Source: Sneathiella sp. HT1-7
Lineage (GTDB): Bacteria; Pseudomonadota; Alphaproteobacteria; Sneathiellales; Sneathiellaceae
Assembly: GCF_020731145.1 (NCBI RefSeq)
Contig: NZ_JAJFZN010000001.1
Location: 434,001 to 498,000 of the forward strand
DNA: 64,000 nucleotides
Direction: 5' to 3'
In this document: one piece after another, positions 9,500 to 19,446 of the stretch
Position numbering within the stretch: position 1 is the stretch's first letter
How the letters are laid out: every line of letters starts with the position of its first letter
Made by a program: the position numbers and the translations under genes
The notes under the pieces: generated by a model
The model's input: the letters and a program-made list of their open reading frames with translations, nothing else
Database searches by the model: none
What the model was told of the DNA's origin: nothing

Positions 9500-10611
9500 T
9501 TAACAGATTTATCCGTGCAAAACGTGTTGTCATCAAGATAGGTTCTTCCCTCCTCGTAGATGGCACTACCGGACGGCTGCGTCGGGACTGGTTGACTGCA
9601 CTCGGTCAGGATATCGCACAAATGAAACGCCGGGGTCAGGAAGTGCTGATCGTTTCCAGCGGCTCTATTGCCATGGGTCGGCATGTGCTGGGCCTTAAGA
9701 ACACCCCTCTTCGTCTGGAGGAAAGTCAGGCCGCGGCAGCAACCGGCCAGATTCAACTCGCACATGCGTATCAGGAAATTCTCGGGCTTGAAAAAATACA
9801 GGTCGCACAAATTCTCCTTACACCTGGAGACACAGAGGAACGCCGTCGCTACCTCAATGCGCGGAGCACGATTACAACACTTCTCTCACTTGGCGCGCTA
9901 CCCGTTGTGAACGAGAATGACACCGTCGCGACGAGTGAAATTCGATATGGCGATAACGACCGCCTTGCCGCCCGCGTAGCACAGATGATATCCGCCGATT
10001 GCCTGGTTTTGTTGAGCGATGTCGATGGTCTTTATACTGCCGATCCTAAGGGTGATGCGAACGCAAAATTCATTCGTGAAGTAAAAGATCTCGACGGAGA
10101 GATACTTGCCATGGCCAGCAAGACAAAAACCGATGTAGGTCGCGGCGGCATGGAAACCAAACTGAAAGCCGCACAAATCGCAATGGCGGCAGGCTGCAAC
10201 ATGTTCATTACAAGCGGTACGGTTATGCACCCGTTAAAAGCATTGGAAGACGGTGCATTGTCGACCTGCTTTATTGCCCATGAAACGCCCCGCAATGCCC
10301 GAAAGAAATGGATCGCGGCCAGCCTGTCCTCACGCGGTCAATTGATTATAGACAAAGGCGCGGAAAGAGCTCTCAAATCCGGCAAAAGCCTGCTCCCTGC
10401 GGGGGTTTCCAAAGTGGAAGGTCCGTTCGAGCGGGGCGATCTTGTGATGGTAATGAATTTAGACGGACAGGAACTCGGACGCGGCCTTGTCGCCTATTCC
10501 TCCGAAGATGCTCAATGTATTATTGGGCATAAAAGTAGTGAGATTGCAGAAATTCTCGGTTATTCTGGCCGGGATGAAATGATTCACCGGGATGAACTTG
10601 CTTTAAACTAA
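9487..10611 (+). CDS. proB: Glutamate 5-kinase
   Basis: Catalyses ATP-dependent phosphorylation of glutamate, the first step of proline synthesis. An amino acid kinase domain (about residues 10-260, with [10 protein letters not shown] and the [19 protein letters not shown] segment) is followed by a C-terminal PUA domain (about 280-370). The 374-residue length is standard. The start lies inside the obgE coding region (13-base overlap), and proA follows 21 bases later, giving a proBA pair expressed with obgE. Proline feedback control of the kinase domain is a family property. Confidence 0.96.
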   Translation: MAPLINRFIRAKRVVIKIGSSLLVDGTTGRLRRDWLTALGQDIAQMKRRGQEVLIVSSGSIAMGRHVLGLKNTPLRLEESQAAAATGQIQLAHAYQEILGLEKIQVAQILLTPGDTEERRRYLNARSTITTLLSLGALPVVNENDTVATSEIRYGDNDRLAARVAQMISADCLVLLSDVDGLYTADPKGDANAKFIREVKDLDGEILAMASKTKTDVGRGGMETKLKAAQIAMAAGCNMFITSGTVMHPLKALEDGALSTCFIAHETPRNARKKWIAASLSSRGQLIIDKGAERALKSGKSLLPAGVSKVEGPFERGDLVMVMNLDGQELGRGLVAYSSEDAQCIIGHKSSEIAEILGYSGRDEMIHRDELALN

Positions 10612-10632
10612 TCCGATAAACGGGAAGAAAAA

Positions 10633-11919
10633 ATGACAGCACTGCCTCAAATCAGCAATAGCGGCGACATCGCCCGCATGATGGAAGAGTTGGGTCGCGG
10701 CGCACGAAAGGCCGCAAGTGAGCTGTCCCTTGCCCCAACGGAGACGAAGAACAAGGCCCTTCGTGAAGCGGCAAACGCCCTACGTGCCCGAAAAAGCGAG
10801 ATCATGACCGCAAATGCAAAAGACATGGCCGCCGCCAGCGGAAAAGGAATTTCTGCTGCGCTTCTCGACCGTCTGGAGCTTAATGACGCACGGATTGAGG
10901 CCATGGCCGCGGGTCTAGAGGCCATTGCAGAACTAACTGACCCCGTTGGTGATATCATTGCCGAATGGGATCGACCCAACGGTTTGCACATTTCACGGGT
11001 GCGCGTGCCCTTGGGTGTCATCGGGATCATCTATGAATCCCGCCCCAATGTTACAGCAGACGCAGGCAGCCTCTGCCTCAAATCCGGGAATGCCTGTATC
11101 TTGCGTGGAGGGTCGGAAAGTTATCATTCCAGCCGCGCTATCTGGTCCTGCCTTCAGGAAGGTCTGGCCGCTGCCGAGCTTCCCGTGGAAGCGATCCAGA
11201 TGATCCCGACAACTGATCGCGCGGCGGTCGGCGAACTGCTGACAATGTCCGACTTTGTAGACGTCATTGTTCCGCGGGGTGGCCGCAATCTGATTGAGCG
11301 GGTGCAGAAAGAAAGCCGTATTCCCGTTTTCTCCCATCTTGAGGGACTGGTTCATATATACATCGATGGAAAAGCAGACCCCGCCAAGGCACATGACATA
11401 GTCCTAAATTCTAAGATGCGGCGGGTGAGCGTGTGTGGCGCCCTTGAAACTCTGCTTGTTAATCGTAGCGTTGCCAAGGACCTTCTTCCTGCTATCTTGA
11501 ATGATCTCATTGCATCGGGCTGCGAAGTGCGGGGCGATACTGAAGTTCAGAAATTGAACAGTAACATCGTTCCTGCAACTGAAGAAGACTGGCAAACAGA
11601 GTATCTGGAACCGATCCTCTCTGTTCGTATTGTCGACGATCTAGCTGCCGCTATCCAGCATATCGAGACATATGGTTCCCATCACACGGACTGCATCATC
11701 ACCGAAGACGAGTCCGCGGCAGCGGAGTTTATGCGGAAAGTCGATAGTGCGATTGTCCTGCAAAATGCCTCGACACAGTTTGCCGATGGCGGAGAGTTTG
11801 GCATGGGCGCAGAAATTGGGATATCCACCGGGAAAATGCATGCGCGCGGCCCGGTCGGCGTCGAGCAGCTCACCAGCTTTAAGTATATCGTCAAGGGCTC
11901 CGGCCAGACCCGGCCCTGA
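10633..11919 (+). CDS. proA: Gamma-glutamyl phosphate reductase
   Basis: NADPH-dependent reduction of glutamyl phosphate to glutamate semialdehyde, the second step of proline synthesis. An aldehyde-dehydrogenase fold of 428 residues; the catalytic Cys is at about residue 268 in [13 protein letters not shown], and the cofactor region [14 protein letters not shown] lies near 128-141. An AGGAAGAAAAA-like purine run precedes the ATG. It follows proB closely and lies seven bases ahead of nadD. Confidence 0.96.
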   Translation: MTALPQISNSGDIARMMEELGRGARKAASELSLAPTETKNKALREAANALRARKSEIMTANAKDMAAASGKGISAALLDRLELNDARIEAMAAGLEAIAELTDPVGDIIAEWDRPNGLHISRVRVPLGVIGIIYESRPNVTADAGSLCLKSGNACILRGGSESYHSSRAIWSCLQEGLAAAELPVEAIQMIPTTDRAAVGELLTMSDFVDVIVPRGGRNLIERVQKESRIPVFSHLEGLVHIYIDGKADPAKAHDIVLNSKMRRVSVCGALETLLVNRSVAKDLLPAILNDLIASGCEVRGDTEVQKLNSNIVPATEEDWQTEYLEPILSVRIVDDLAAAIQHIETYGSHHTDCIITEDESAAAEFMRKVDSAIVLQNASTQFADGGEFGMGAEIGISTGKMHARGPVGVEQLTSFKYIVKGSGQTRP

Positions 11920-11926
11920 CAGTTTT

Positions 11927-12532
11927 ATGAGGGCACAAAAAATCGGATTGCTGGGTGGATCGTTCAATCCCGCACACGAAGGACATCGGCAGATCAGCCT
12001 GGCGGCGCTTCGCCTTCTCAATCTCGATCAGATATGGTGGCTCGTCTCCCCGCAAAATCCGTTAAAGTCATCAAAAGGCATGGCGGAATTTGAGGAACGG
12101 CTGAAGGCGGCAAAAAAAGTGGCACGCCATCCGAGAATCCATGTTTCCGATTTTGAAGCCCGCATTAACGAACAAAGAACCGCGCGCACCATCGCCGCCC
12201 TGAAAGTGACTTATCCGCAACATAAATTTGTCTGGCTTATGGGCGCTGATAACATGGTTCAGCTTCCCGAGTGGCAGCAGTGGCAACGGATAATGGAGAC
12301 GGTTCCAGTCGCAATTTTCAACCGACCTGGGCATACATACAAGGCGTTGAACGGAAAGGTTGCTTCTATGTACCGAAAGAGGCGCGTTCCGAACTCTTTT
12401 CACGGCGATTACCGACGCCAACTGGCGGATTTGCCTCCGCCAGCCTGGGCGTTCATCCCTGAAACAGTGATCAATCTTAGCAGTACGCAAATAAGAAATT
12501 ATGATGACACTGCAGGAAATACTTGCTCTTGA
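11927..12532 (+). CDS. nadD: Nicotinate-nucleotide adenylyltransferase
   Basis: Transfers AMP to nicotinate mononucleotide to form deamido-NAD in NAD synthesis. From the chosen start the protein is 201 residues and opens MRAQKIGLLGGSFNPAHEGH, with the nucleotidyltransferase GGSFNPxHxGH motif; the C-terminal SSTQIR matches the conserved ISSTxIR. The frame is open upstream into proA as far as 11672, but that part is a shadow of proA and unlike NadD. It ends soon after SSTQIR, as many alphaproteobacterial NadD proteins do. Confidence 0.93.
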   Translation: MRAQKIGLLGGSFNPAHEGHRQISLAALRLLNLDQIWWLVSPQNPLKSSKGMAEFEERLKAAKKVARHPRIHVSDFEARINEQRTARTIAALKVTYPQHKFVWLMGADNMVQLPEWQQWQRIMETVPVAIFNRPGHTYKALNGKVASMYRKRRVPNSFHGDYRRQLADLPPPAWAFIPETVINLSSTQIRNYDDTAGNTCS

Positions 12533-12595
12533 GTCAAAAAATTCCCAAATTAGGTGTGTAAGGACGAAATATGATCATTACTTTTTGGAGAATAA

Positions 12596-12967
12596 TTGAT
12601 CCCTATTATGAAAGCTAACAAAGCTGTAGTTGCTAAACTCCGCGATCTCGTTGAAAAAACACTGAGCGACGACAAAGCGGAAGATCTCGTCTCTATCGAC
12701 CTTGCCGGAAAAACCTCCTTCGCTGATTACATGGTTATTGCCAATGGCCGCTCCACCCGTCAAGTGGCGGCGATGGCTAATCATTTAAAAGAGCGTATCA
12801 AGGAGGAAGGTTTCGGTTCAGTCCGGATGGAGGGACAAACCGGCGGTGACTGGATACTGGTTGATGCTGGTGATGTCATCGTTCATTTGTTTAGACCGGA
12901 AGTTCGGGATTTCTATAACCTGGAGAAAATCTGGGCACCCGACATACCGATGGAAATGGTCAACTAG
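12596..12967 (+). CDS. rsfS: Ribosomal silencing factor RsfS
   Basis: Binds L14 on the 50S subunit and blocks joining to 30S when nutrients are short. The 110-residue conserved core includes KAEDLVSIDLAGKTSFADYM and the WILVDAGDVIVHLF segment of the RsfS/Iojap family. The start is uncertain: a TTG at 12596 sits five bases after GGAG, while the first ATG at 12608 is 17 bases from it; TTG is preferred on spacing, and the first four residues are not conserved. It sits between nadD and rlmH, the usual bacterial arrangement. Confidence 0.93.
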   Translation: MIPIMKANKAVVAKLRDLVEKTLSDDKAEDLVSIDLAGKTSFADYMVIANGRSTRQVAAMANHLKERIKEEGFGSVRMEGQTGGDWILVDAGDVIVHLFRPEVRDFYNLEKIWAPDIPMEMVN

Positions 12968-13008
12968 CGCCTTTTCGGGCTCGGTTTATACGCTTGAAGG
13001 ATAAATGG

Positions 13009-13467
13009 ATGCGCCTTGTTATTGCCAGTGTCGGCAGGTTTCGGGGCGGTCCATTGCAGGCGATGTATTCTGAATATGCAGGCCGCCTGCCTTGGCCCCT
13101 CGATTTGAAAGAAGTTGAGGAAAAGAAGCCACTTAAAGGGGAAAAACGCAAAACCCGCGAAGCGGCATTGCTAATGGGGGCCGTACCGAACGGCTCAACC
13201 CTTATCGCCCTTGATGAAAAGGGCAAAAGCATAACCAGCCCCGAATTCGCCAGAATGCTTGGACAATATGCCGATGATGGCGTGCAAACAGTGTCGTTCC
13301 TGATCGGTGGGGCGGATGGCCATAGCAAGGAAACACTGGCAAAAGCCGACAAGTTACTCTCCCTTGGCACCATGACATGGCCACATCTTATGGTGCGGGG
13401 GCTGCTGGCGGAGCAGCTTTATCGGGCCTCCTCGATTTTGGCAAATCATCCGTATCATCGCGCATGA
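13009..13467 (+). CDS. rlmH: 23S rRNA (pseudouridine1915-N3)-methyltransferase RlmH
   Basis: SPOUT-class methyltransferase modifying helix 69 of 23S rRNA in the assembled 70S ribosome. Starting at the ATG at 13009, preceded by AAGGAT six bases upstream, the protein is 152 residues and begins MRLVIASVGRFRGG. The C-terminal trefoil-knot signatures FLIGGADGHS and LLAEQLYRASSI with final PYHR are complete. A TTG five codons upstream is in frame but badly placed for a ribosome binding site. Confidence 0.94.
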   Translation: MRLVIASVGRFRGGPLQAMYSEYAGRLPWPLDLKEVEEKKPLKGEKRKTREAALLMGAVPNGSTLIALDEKGKSITSPEFARMLGQYADDGVQTVSFLIGGADGHSKETLAKADKLLSLGTMTWPHLMVRGLLAEQLYRASSILANHPYHRA

Positions 13468-13509
13468 TTATAATGGAATCTTAATTTTAACGGGACTATA
13501 AAGGCGACT

Positions 13510-15093
13510 ATGAAAAGCCATAGTAATTCTACAACTATCCCACGTCCCGTTATGCTCTGTATTCTTGACGGCTGGGGCCATAGCGAAACGGACGTCGACA
13601 ATGCGATTGCCGCAGGCAATACACCCAATTGGGACCGCATGGTAGCGACCCAGCCGCATAGCTTGCTGGGCACGTCTGGCGCCGATGTTGGTCTGCCGGA
13701 TGGCCAAATGGGTAATTCCGAAGTCGGGCATATGACTATCGGGAGTGGTCGGATTATCCTTCAGGACCTGCCCCGCATCAATCACGAGATTGAAACCGGC
13801 GCTCTGTCACAAAACCCGGGACTTCTGGACGTTATTGCCAAACTGAAAATATCCGGCGGCCGCTGTCATATTGCGGGACTGCTGTCCCCGGGCGGCGTGC
13901 ATTCACATCAGGATCATGTGGTGGCGCTTGCAAAGATCATGGATGACGCTGGCATTGGCGTTTACCTCCACGGCTTCATGGATGGCCGCGACACGCCGCC
14001 GACAAGCGGCGCTGACTACACAAGAGACATTGTGAAACAGTTTGGCGCTCTCAATCACGCTAGAATTGCCACTCTCGTCGGGCGTTATTTTTCCATGGAC
14101 CGCGACACCAATTGGGATCGTGTTGAGAAGGCTTATAACGCTATTTTTTCCGCATCCGGCGAGAAGTTCACTGACCCTGTCGCTGCGCTTAAGCGCGCTT
14201 ATGATGCTGGAGAAACAGATGAATTTTTCCAGCCGCACATTGCAGATGGATACGAAGGTCTGCAGGACGGAGATGCCTTCATCATGGCAAATTTCCGCGC
14301 CGATCGCGCACGCGAAATTCTGACTGCTATCACTGATGACGGTTTTAGCGGATTTAAACGGGAGAAGCGGCCGAGTTTAGCGGCTATCAAGGGAATGGTT
14401 GAGTATTCGGCGGAGCTTTCAAACTCTATCCCTGCTCTGTTCCCACCAGTCGAGGTCAAACATACGCTGGGTGAAGTGGTAGCAAATGCGGGTAAGACGC
14501 AGCTTCGAATTGCGGAAACCGAGAAATACGCCCATGTCACATTCTTCCTGAATGGAGGGGAGGAGAAGGTTTACGACGGTGAAGAACGCCTATTGGTACC
14601 GAGCCCGAAGGTTGCAACTTATGACTTAAAGCCGGAAATGTCGGCATTTGAAGTCCGTGACAATCTCATAGAAGCCATTCAATCTGAAAAATTTGACCTC
14701 ATTGTCGTCAATTTCGCCAATCCCGATATGGTTGGCCATACAGGCGTGATGGAGGCTGCGATCAAGGCAGTGGAAGTGATCGACGATTGTATCGGCAAAC
14801 TGGCCAAGACCATCGAAGACGTAGGCGGGGCGATGATGATTACCGCTGATCACGGTAATATAGAGGTTATGCGCGATCCAAAAACACAGGCGCCTTACAC
14901 GTCGCATACGACAAACCTTGTACCTTTCGTGCTCGCCGTTGGGCCGCAGCGTGCATCCGTCAAAGATGGAACACTGGCGGATCTTGCGCCGACGGTTCTG
15001 AATCTTATGGGTTTGGATATCCCCTCGGAAATGACCGGTACAAATCTCATACATATGAGGGAGGAGCTGGAAAAAGACCGTGTTGCGTCCTGA
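13510..15093 (+). CDS. gpmI: 2,3-bisphosphoglycerate-independent phosphoglycerate mutase
   Basis: Interconverts 3- and 2-phosphoglycerate in glycolysis and gluconeogenesis using two metal ions. The alkaline-phosphatase-fold protein has the metal-ligand Asp20 in CILDGWGHSE and the phosphoserine nucleophile Ser70 in QMGNSEVGHM; later HGFMDGRDTPP and ITADHGNIE are also family motifs. The 527 residues are slightly longer than the usual 510, from N- and C-terminal extensions. AAGG lies five bases before the start. The end overlaps the following envC-like gene by 14 bases. Confidence 0.96.
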   Translation: MKSHSNSTTIPRPVMLCILDGWGHSETDVDNAIAAGNTPNWDRMVATQPHSLLGTSGADVGLPDGQMGNSEVGHMTIGSGRIILQDLPRINHEIETGALSQNPGLLDVIAKLKISGGRCHIAGLLSPGGVHSHQDHVVALAKIMDDAGIGVYLHGFMDGRDTPPTSGADYTRDIVKQFGALNHARIATLVGRYFSMDRDTNWDRVEKAYNAIFSASGEKFTDPVAALKRAYDAGETDEFFQPHIADGYEGLQDGDAFIMANFRADRAREILTAITDDGFSGFKREKRPSLAAIKGMVEYSAELSNSIPALFPPVEVKHTLGEVVANAGKTQLRIAETEKYAHVTFFLNGGEEKVYDGEERLLVPSPKVATYDLKPEMSAFEVRDNLIEAIQSEKFDLIVVNFANPDMVGHTGVMEAAIKAVEVIDDCIGKLAKTIEDVGGAMMITADHGNIEVMRDPKTQAPYTSHTTNLVPFVLAVGPQRASVKDGTLADLAPTVLNLMGLDIPSEMTGTNLIHMREELEKDRVAS

Positions 15094-16408
15094 GTTCAGT
15101 TCCTTTCGTTTGCGCCGGATTTTGTGGCGTATCACCTGTGGGTTTCTCGGGTTGTCATTCCTGCTGCCCGTTGCCTCTTGGGCGGCGTCTCAGGATAACG
15201 ATCTCGAGAAATTGCGACAGGCACTGGTGGATGCGGAAGCCCGTCAGGAAAATTTCTCCGGCCAGCTCGATAATCTTGGCGGTGAAATCAAGGTTCTCAA
15301 GCAAAGGCTGGTTACGGCTGGCCGCAACCTTACGCAGCTTGATCAAGATCTCGTTGACGTGGAAGAACGGCTTGATCAAATCCGGCAGGTTGAGGATGAA
15401 ACGCTCCAAAATCTTTCCAGAAGAAATAGCGACCTTGCCGTCATGCTTTCGGCCCTTGTTAATCTTAGCCGCCAGCCGGAAGGAACACTGATGGGGAATC
15501 CGAGCGGACTGGTAGATAGCTTGCGTGCATCGTCCCTGTTACAATCCATATTGCCAAAATTGAAAGGAGAAGCGGATCAACTCTCTGGTCAGCTTGACGC
15601 CCTGGCAAGCCTTCGCGCGCAATATGCTACCGAGAGAGAGGAATTTGTCACACTGCGCGAAAAGCGTATAGCCGAACAGGGGAAACTCGATCAACTGCTC
15701 GCCGAGAAACGTGCCGCACAGGAAAAAATCTCTGTCGCCAGCGTAACCGAACAGCAAAGGCTTCAAAAACTAACGTCTGACGTACGCGATACAGAAGCAC
15801 TTATGCAGCGGCTGGAAGATGACAAGGTAAGACAAAGAGCCGACGAGCAAGCCCGACTTCAGCGGGAAATTGCCGAGAAAGAAAAAGAGAAGAAAGCCAT
15901 TGCTGCGAAAGCGATTGCAGAAGCGCAGAAATCCGAAGACAGTATAGTAATCACGCAACCGAAGATTTCTCCAAAATTGGCAAGCATCGGAACGGCACGC
16001 CATTTCACGGAGGCAAAGGGCCTCCTTCCTTTCCCGGTTGGCGGCCGGATCGTTACTAAATATGATGAAAGTGACCCGGCGGGTCACAAAAAGGGAATTG
16101 TTATCGAAACCCGGCCCGAGGCGGCTGTTATCTCTCCATTCGATGGTCAGATTGCCTTTGCCGGTCCTTTCCGGCACTATGGATTATTGCTGATCATTGA
16201 CCATGGTGACGGATACCATACACTGCTGTCTGGCATGGGATCTATTGACGGAACAGTCGGACAATTATTGCTTGCCGGGGAACCGGTCGGGCAAATGAAA
16301 AAAAGTAGTAAAGAAAACCCAAAGCTCTATATGGAGCTTAGAAACAACGGTGCGCCCATTGACCCTGTCCCCTGGTTAATGGCGGAGAATAGAAAGGTTA
16401 GCGGATAA
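15080..16408 (+). CDS. EnvC-like murein hydrolase activator (degenerate LytM domain)
   Basis: Probable periplasmic activator of cell-wall amidases in daughter-cell separation. A signal peptide (about residues 1-36, ending ASWAAS) is followed by coiled coil (about 40-125 and 160-275) and a C-terminal M23/LytM domain (about 310-430). In the LytM domain the usual zinc ligands are not intact: GHKKGIVIE replaces HxxxD, and HGDGYHTLLSGM lacks the final AH of a catalytic H-x-H, so it is probably non-enzymatic as in EnvC. It starts at GTG within gpmI, with an in-frame TTG next to it, and overlaps ctpA by one base. The gpmI-envC-ctpA order is common in alphaproteobacteria. Confidence 0.9.
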   Translation: MLRPEFSSFRLRRILWRITCGFLGLSFLLPVASWAASQDNDLEKLRQALVDAEARQENFSGQLDNLGGEIKVLKQRLVTAGRNLTQLDQDLVDVEERLDQIRQVEDETLQNLSRRNSDLAVMLSALVNLSRQPEGTLMGNPSGLVDSLRASSLLQSILPKLKGEADQLSGQLDALASLRAQYATEREEFVTLREKRIAEQGKLDQLLAEKRAAQEKISVASVTEQQRLQKLTSDVRDTEALMQRLEDDKVRQRADEQARLQREIAEKEKEKKAIAAKAIAEAQKSEDSIVITQPKISPKLASIGTARHFTEAKGLLPFPVGGRIVTKYDESDPAGHKKGIVIETRPEAAVISPFDGQIAFAGPFRHYGLLLIIDHGDGYHTLLSGMGSIDGTVGQLLLAGEPVGQMKKSSKENPKLYMELRNNGAPIDPVPWLMAENRKVSG

Positions 16409-17700
16409 TGAGACAGTTTGTAACAGGAGTATTGGCCGCGTCGGTACTCATATTGTCGGTCGCCATTATTGCGACGCCTGATGACCGCGTTGAGGCCAGT
16501 TCCGAAACTTACCGCCAACTGAATCTGTTTGGCGATGTATTTGCAAAAATCCGCGAAGACTATGTTGAAGAGGTCGATGACGAAAAGCTGATTGAGGCCG
16601 CAATTAATGGCATGCTCAGCTCTCTCGATCCGCATTCAAGCTATCTCAATCCTAAAAACTATGACGGCATGAAAGTACAAACCCGCGGTAAGTTCGGCGG
16701 ACTTGGCATTGAAGTGACCATGGAAAACGGCTTGGTCAAGGTTGTTGCGCCAATCGACGATACACCCGCGGCCAAAGCAGGCGTTCTTGCAGGCGACTAT
16801 ATTACGCATCTTGATGATGAGGCAGTGCTCGGCCTCACACTTGCCGAAGCAGTTGAGAAAATGCGTGGGTTGGTCGACACAGATCTCAAACTCACCATCC
16901 GCCGCACCGGTGAGAAGGAACCGCTTGAGATTACCTTGACCCGTGCCATTATAACCGTGCAGTCCGTTCGTGGTCGGCTTGAGGACGACGACATCCTCTA
17001 TGTTCGAATTTCCAGCTTCACCGAACAAACAGATGATGGCTTGCGTAAGACGATTAGCCGCCTGAAAGAAGAAGCGGACGGCGATTTCAAGGGCCTCATT
17101 CTTGATCTTCGGAACAATCCGGGTGGGCTGCTCGATCAGGCTATCTCAGTGTCGGATGACTTCCTTGAAAAAGGTGAGATTGTCTCGACCCGAGGCCGCG
17201 AGGCAGATGACGCGCAACGGTATAATGCGAAACCAGATGACATCGTCGACGGAAAACCGATTGTTGTCCTGATTAACGGCGGCTCCGCTAGTGCCTCTGA
17301 AATTGTGGCCGGCGCCCTTCAGGATCATGGTCGGGCGGTTATCCTTGGCACTAAAAGTTTCGGTAAAGGGTCTGTACAGACTATCGTTCCATTGCAAGGG
17401 AACGGGGCTATGCGGATGACAACGGCGCGCTATTACACGCCGTCTGGAAATTCCATCCAGGCCAAGGGTATTGTTCCGGACATCGAAGTGGCACAGGCGA
17501 AGCTCGAGGTTCTGGAAACTGCGAGCGGACGGTCGGAGGCTGATTTGCGAAATCATCTGGAAAATGGTGATGAAGCAGACTCCTCAGGAGATGGGACAGT
17601 GGAAGCCGTGGTAGAAGAGGAAATTCTCGACTATCAACTGCTTCGTGCGAAAGATCTGTTAAAAGGTGTCTGGCTTTTTGCCAAAAAGGATGCCAAATAA
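16408..17700 (+). CDS. ctpA: S41 family C-terminal processing peptidase
   Basis: Periplasmic serine protease that trims C-termini of envelope proteins; in related bacteria it controls murein hydrolases. An N-terminal signal anchor (residues 7-24), a PDZ domain (about 90-170) and the S41 core follow, with a Ser near 295 in GGSASASE and Lys320 in TKSFGKGSVQ forming the Ser-Lys dyad. The length of 430 is typical. The ATG overlaps the stop of the envC-like gene (TAATG), so amidase activator and protease are produced together. Confidence 0.95.
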   Translation: MRQFVTGVLAASVLILSVAIIATPDDRVEASSETYRQLNLFGDVFAKIREDYVEEVDDEKLIEAAINGMLSSLDPHSSYLNPKNYDGMKVQTRGKFGGLGIEVTMENGLVKVVAPIDDTPAAKAGVLAGDYITHLDDEAVLGLTLAEAVEKMRGLVDTDLKLTIRRTGEKEPLEITLTRAIITVQSVRGRLEDDDILYVRISSFTEQTDDGLRKTISRLKEEADGDFKGLILDLRNNPGGLLDQAISVSDDFLEKGEIVSTRGREADDAQRYNAKPDDIVDGKPIVVLINGGSASASEIVAGALQDHGRAVILGTKSFGKGSVQTIVPLQGNGAMRMTTARYYTPSGNSIQAKGIVPDIEVAQAKLEVLETASGRSEADLRNHLENGDEADSSGDGTVEAVVEEEILDYQLLRAKDLLKGVWLFAKKDAK

Positions 17701-17791
17701 GCAGCTGTATATCTTAATCCTCCCGGCGAATTTAGATAAGGTCCGGCAACATTGCTTGCGCCGGCAGGATTGAAAACACCGGCGGATTACT

Positions 17792-19444
17792 GTGGTAAAG
17801 CTGAAATCAGACGATACTTCAAAACCGACACCGAAAAACAAGGTGTCGGTTTTATTTATACTTTCTCTGGCCGTTATTCTTGCTGTTATCGGCGTCAGTA
17901 GCTGGAGCTTTTTTGGCAAACATAACGACAAGCACATCGCCCCTGTTATAACAGCCAGCACAGCAATTGATGCACCGATTGAAGCTATGCCGCAGCCGCC
18001 GTCAGAGGCGGCAAATGATGATACGGCACCCCTCCCGGATGGGCCTCCTACACCAGAGATATCGTCGGCCCCTTCTAAAAACACCCTGGCTCCAAAAGCG
18101 GACAAGTTGCCGGAGTTAGAGAATGAACCTAAGCCAGAGAACGAAAGTTCAGATAAGCCTGCAAATATTCCAACGGAAACCCGAGCAAGCATTGCCCCTG
18201 ACCCTGTCGCGCCAGTATCCGCCTCCCCGCAAGTTACCGCACGCGCGGCAGATCCGGAAGAACTGGCCGAAGATTTATACACTCCTTCCGAGACAGATGC
18301 CCCCAGTACACAGCAAGAAGAAACTCCCTCAGGTACAGAGGAGGAAGGTGATGCGATTGTTGACACACAGGAGATAGCGCCATCGCCAACAGGTATTTCT
18401 CCGCATCAGCCTGCTGCAGATGAAGAGGCCCCCGATGAAATAACATTGGAAGCAACACCGGATTTACCGGAAAGGGCGGGCGAAGCCGCCTCAGAAGCAC
18501 TCGTCGAGACTGAGGCCTTGAGTATCCTGCAACCCGAACTTACCGCACCATCTGCCAAGCCTGAATTTGCGGAGCAAAGGCTAACGCCCGCAGATGTGCC
18601 GGTCAAAAATGAAACCGACGCATCGAAAGAAGCGCCGGAAAATTTCTCGCCCCCTACTTTTTCCGCATCTCAAGCCGAAGCAAGCGAGACAGAGCCAAAA
18701 GAAATCGCGGCTAAGGTGATAACCCCACTCTGGCAGGCAAATGCAGCCGCTTTTGATAGTGCGGATAATCGCCCCCGTATCGCGATCGTGGTCAGCGAGG
18801 TCGGTGTAAATTCCTCCCGCACGAGAGAGGCGATTAAACAGCTACCTGCTGCTGTGACGCTGGGGTTCAATCCATATGGCCAGAACCTGCAAGAACTGGT
18901 CGATCAAGCACGCAAAGCAGGCCATGAAGTGCTCCTCCAACTGCCGATGGAGCCTGTGGGCTATCCGCGAATTGATCCGGGGCCGCAAGCTATGAGGACC
19001 GATTTGGATGAAAACGAGAACCTCACGCGCCTTGATTGGGCTCTCGACCGGTTTACGGGATATGCTGGTGTAACCAACCAAATGGGGTCAAAATTTACGG
19101 CGACTGCCGACAGCATTCGACCCGTTTTGGCAATTCTTAAGAATAAGGACGTTTTCTATCTGGATAGTCGGACGGCCAGCAATAGTGTAGCCGCAAAAAT
19201 CGCCGATGGACTGGATATTCCTGTTGCCAGCAATGACCGTTTTCTGGATCATAAAGCCGATGGCGCTGTTATCGATGCGCGCCTTGCCGAGCTGGAAGCT
19301 ATCGCCAAAAGAACGGGGTCAGCCATCGGAATTGCCTATCCTCACAGCGTAACATTTCGGCATTTGTCTGAGTGGGCCGATACGCTGGATCAAAAAGAGC
19401 TGGTTCTTGCGCCAGTGTCAGCCATCATAAAAGGTAAAGAATAG
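17792..19444 (+). CDS. Divergent polysaccharide deacetylase family protein with long acidic linker
   Basis: A 550-residue envelope protein from a GTG start. Residues about 20-40 form a membrane anchor; residues 50 to 310 are a Glu/Pro/Ala/Ser-rich, probably disordered linker; residues 320-550 are the divergent deacetylase (YibQ/DUF610-type) domain, with PRIAIVVSEVGVNSS, AVTLGFNPYG and GHEVLLQLPMEPVG. The metal-binding Asp pair of classical deacetylases (IDDxG) is VSEVG here, so catalysis is doubtful. It lies between ctpA and rppH in the usual alphaproteobacterial order; the function of the family is not settled. Confidence 0.88.
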   Translation: MVKLKSDDTSKPTPKNKVSVLFILSLAVILAVIGVSSWSFFGKHNDKHIAPVITASTAIDAPIEAMPQPPSEAANDDTAPLPDGPPTPEISSAPSKNTLAPKADKLPELENEPKPENESSDKPANIPTETRASIAPDPVAPVSASPQVTARAADPEELAEDLYTPSETDAPSTQQEETPSGTEEEGDAIVDTQEIAPSPTGISPHQPAADEEAPDEITLEATPDLPERAGEAASEALVETEALSILQPELTAPSAKPEFAEQRLTPADVPVKNETDASKEAPENFSPPTFSASQAEASETEPKEIAAKVITPLWQANAAAFDSADNRPRIAIVVSEVGVNSSRTREAIKQLPAAVTLGFNPYGQNLQELVDQARKAGHEVLLQLPMEPVGYPRIDPGPQAMRTDLDENENLTRLDWALDRFTGYAGVTNQMGSKFTATADSIRPVLAILKNKDVFYLDSRTASNSVAAKIADGLDIPVASNDRFLDHKADGAVIDARLAELEAIAKRTGSAIGIAYPHSVTFRHLSEWADTLDQKELVLAPVSAIIKGKE

Positions 19445-19446
19445 TC

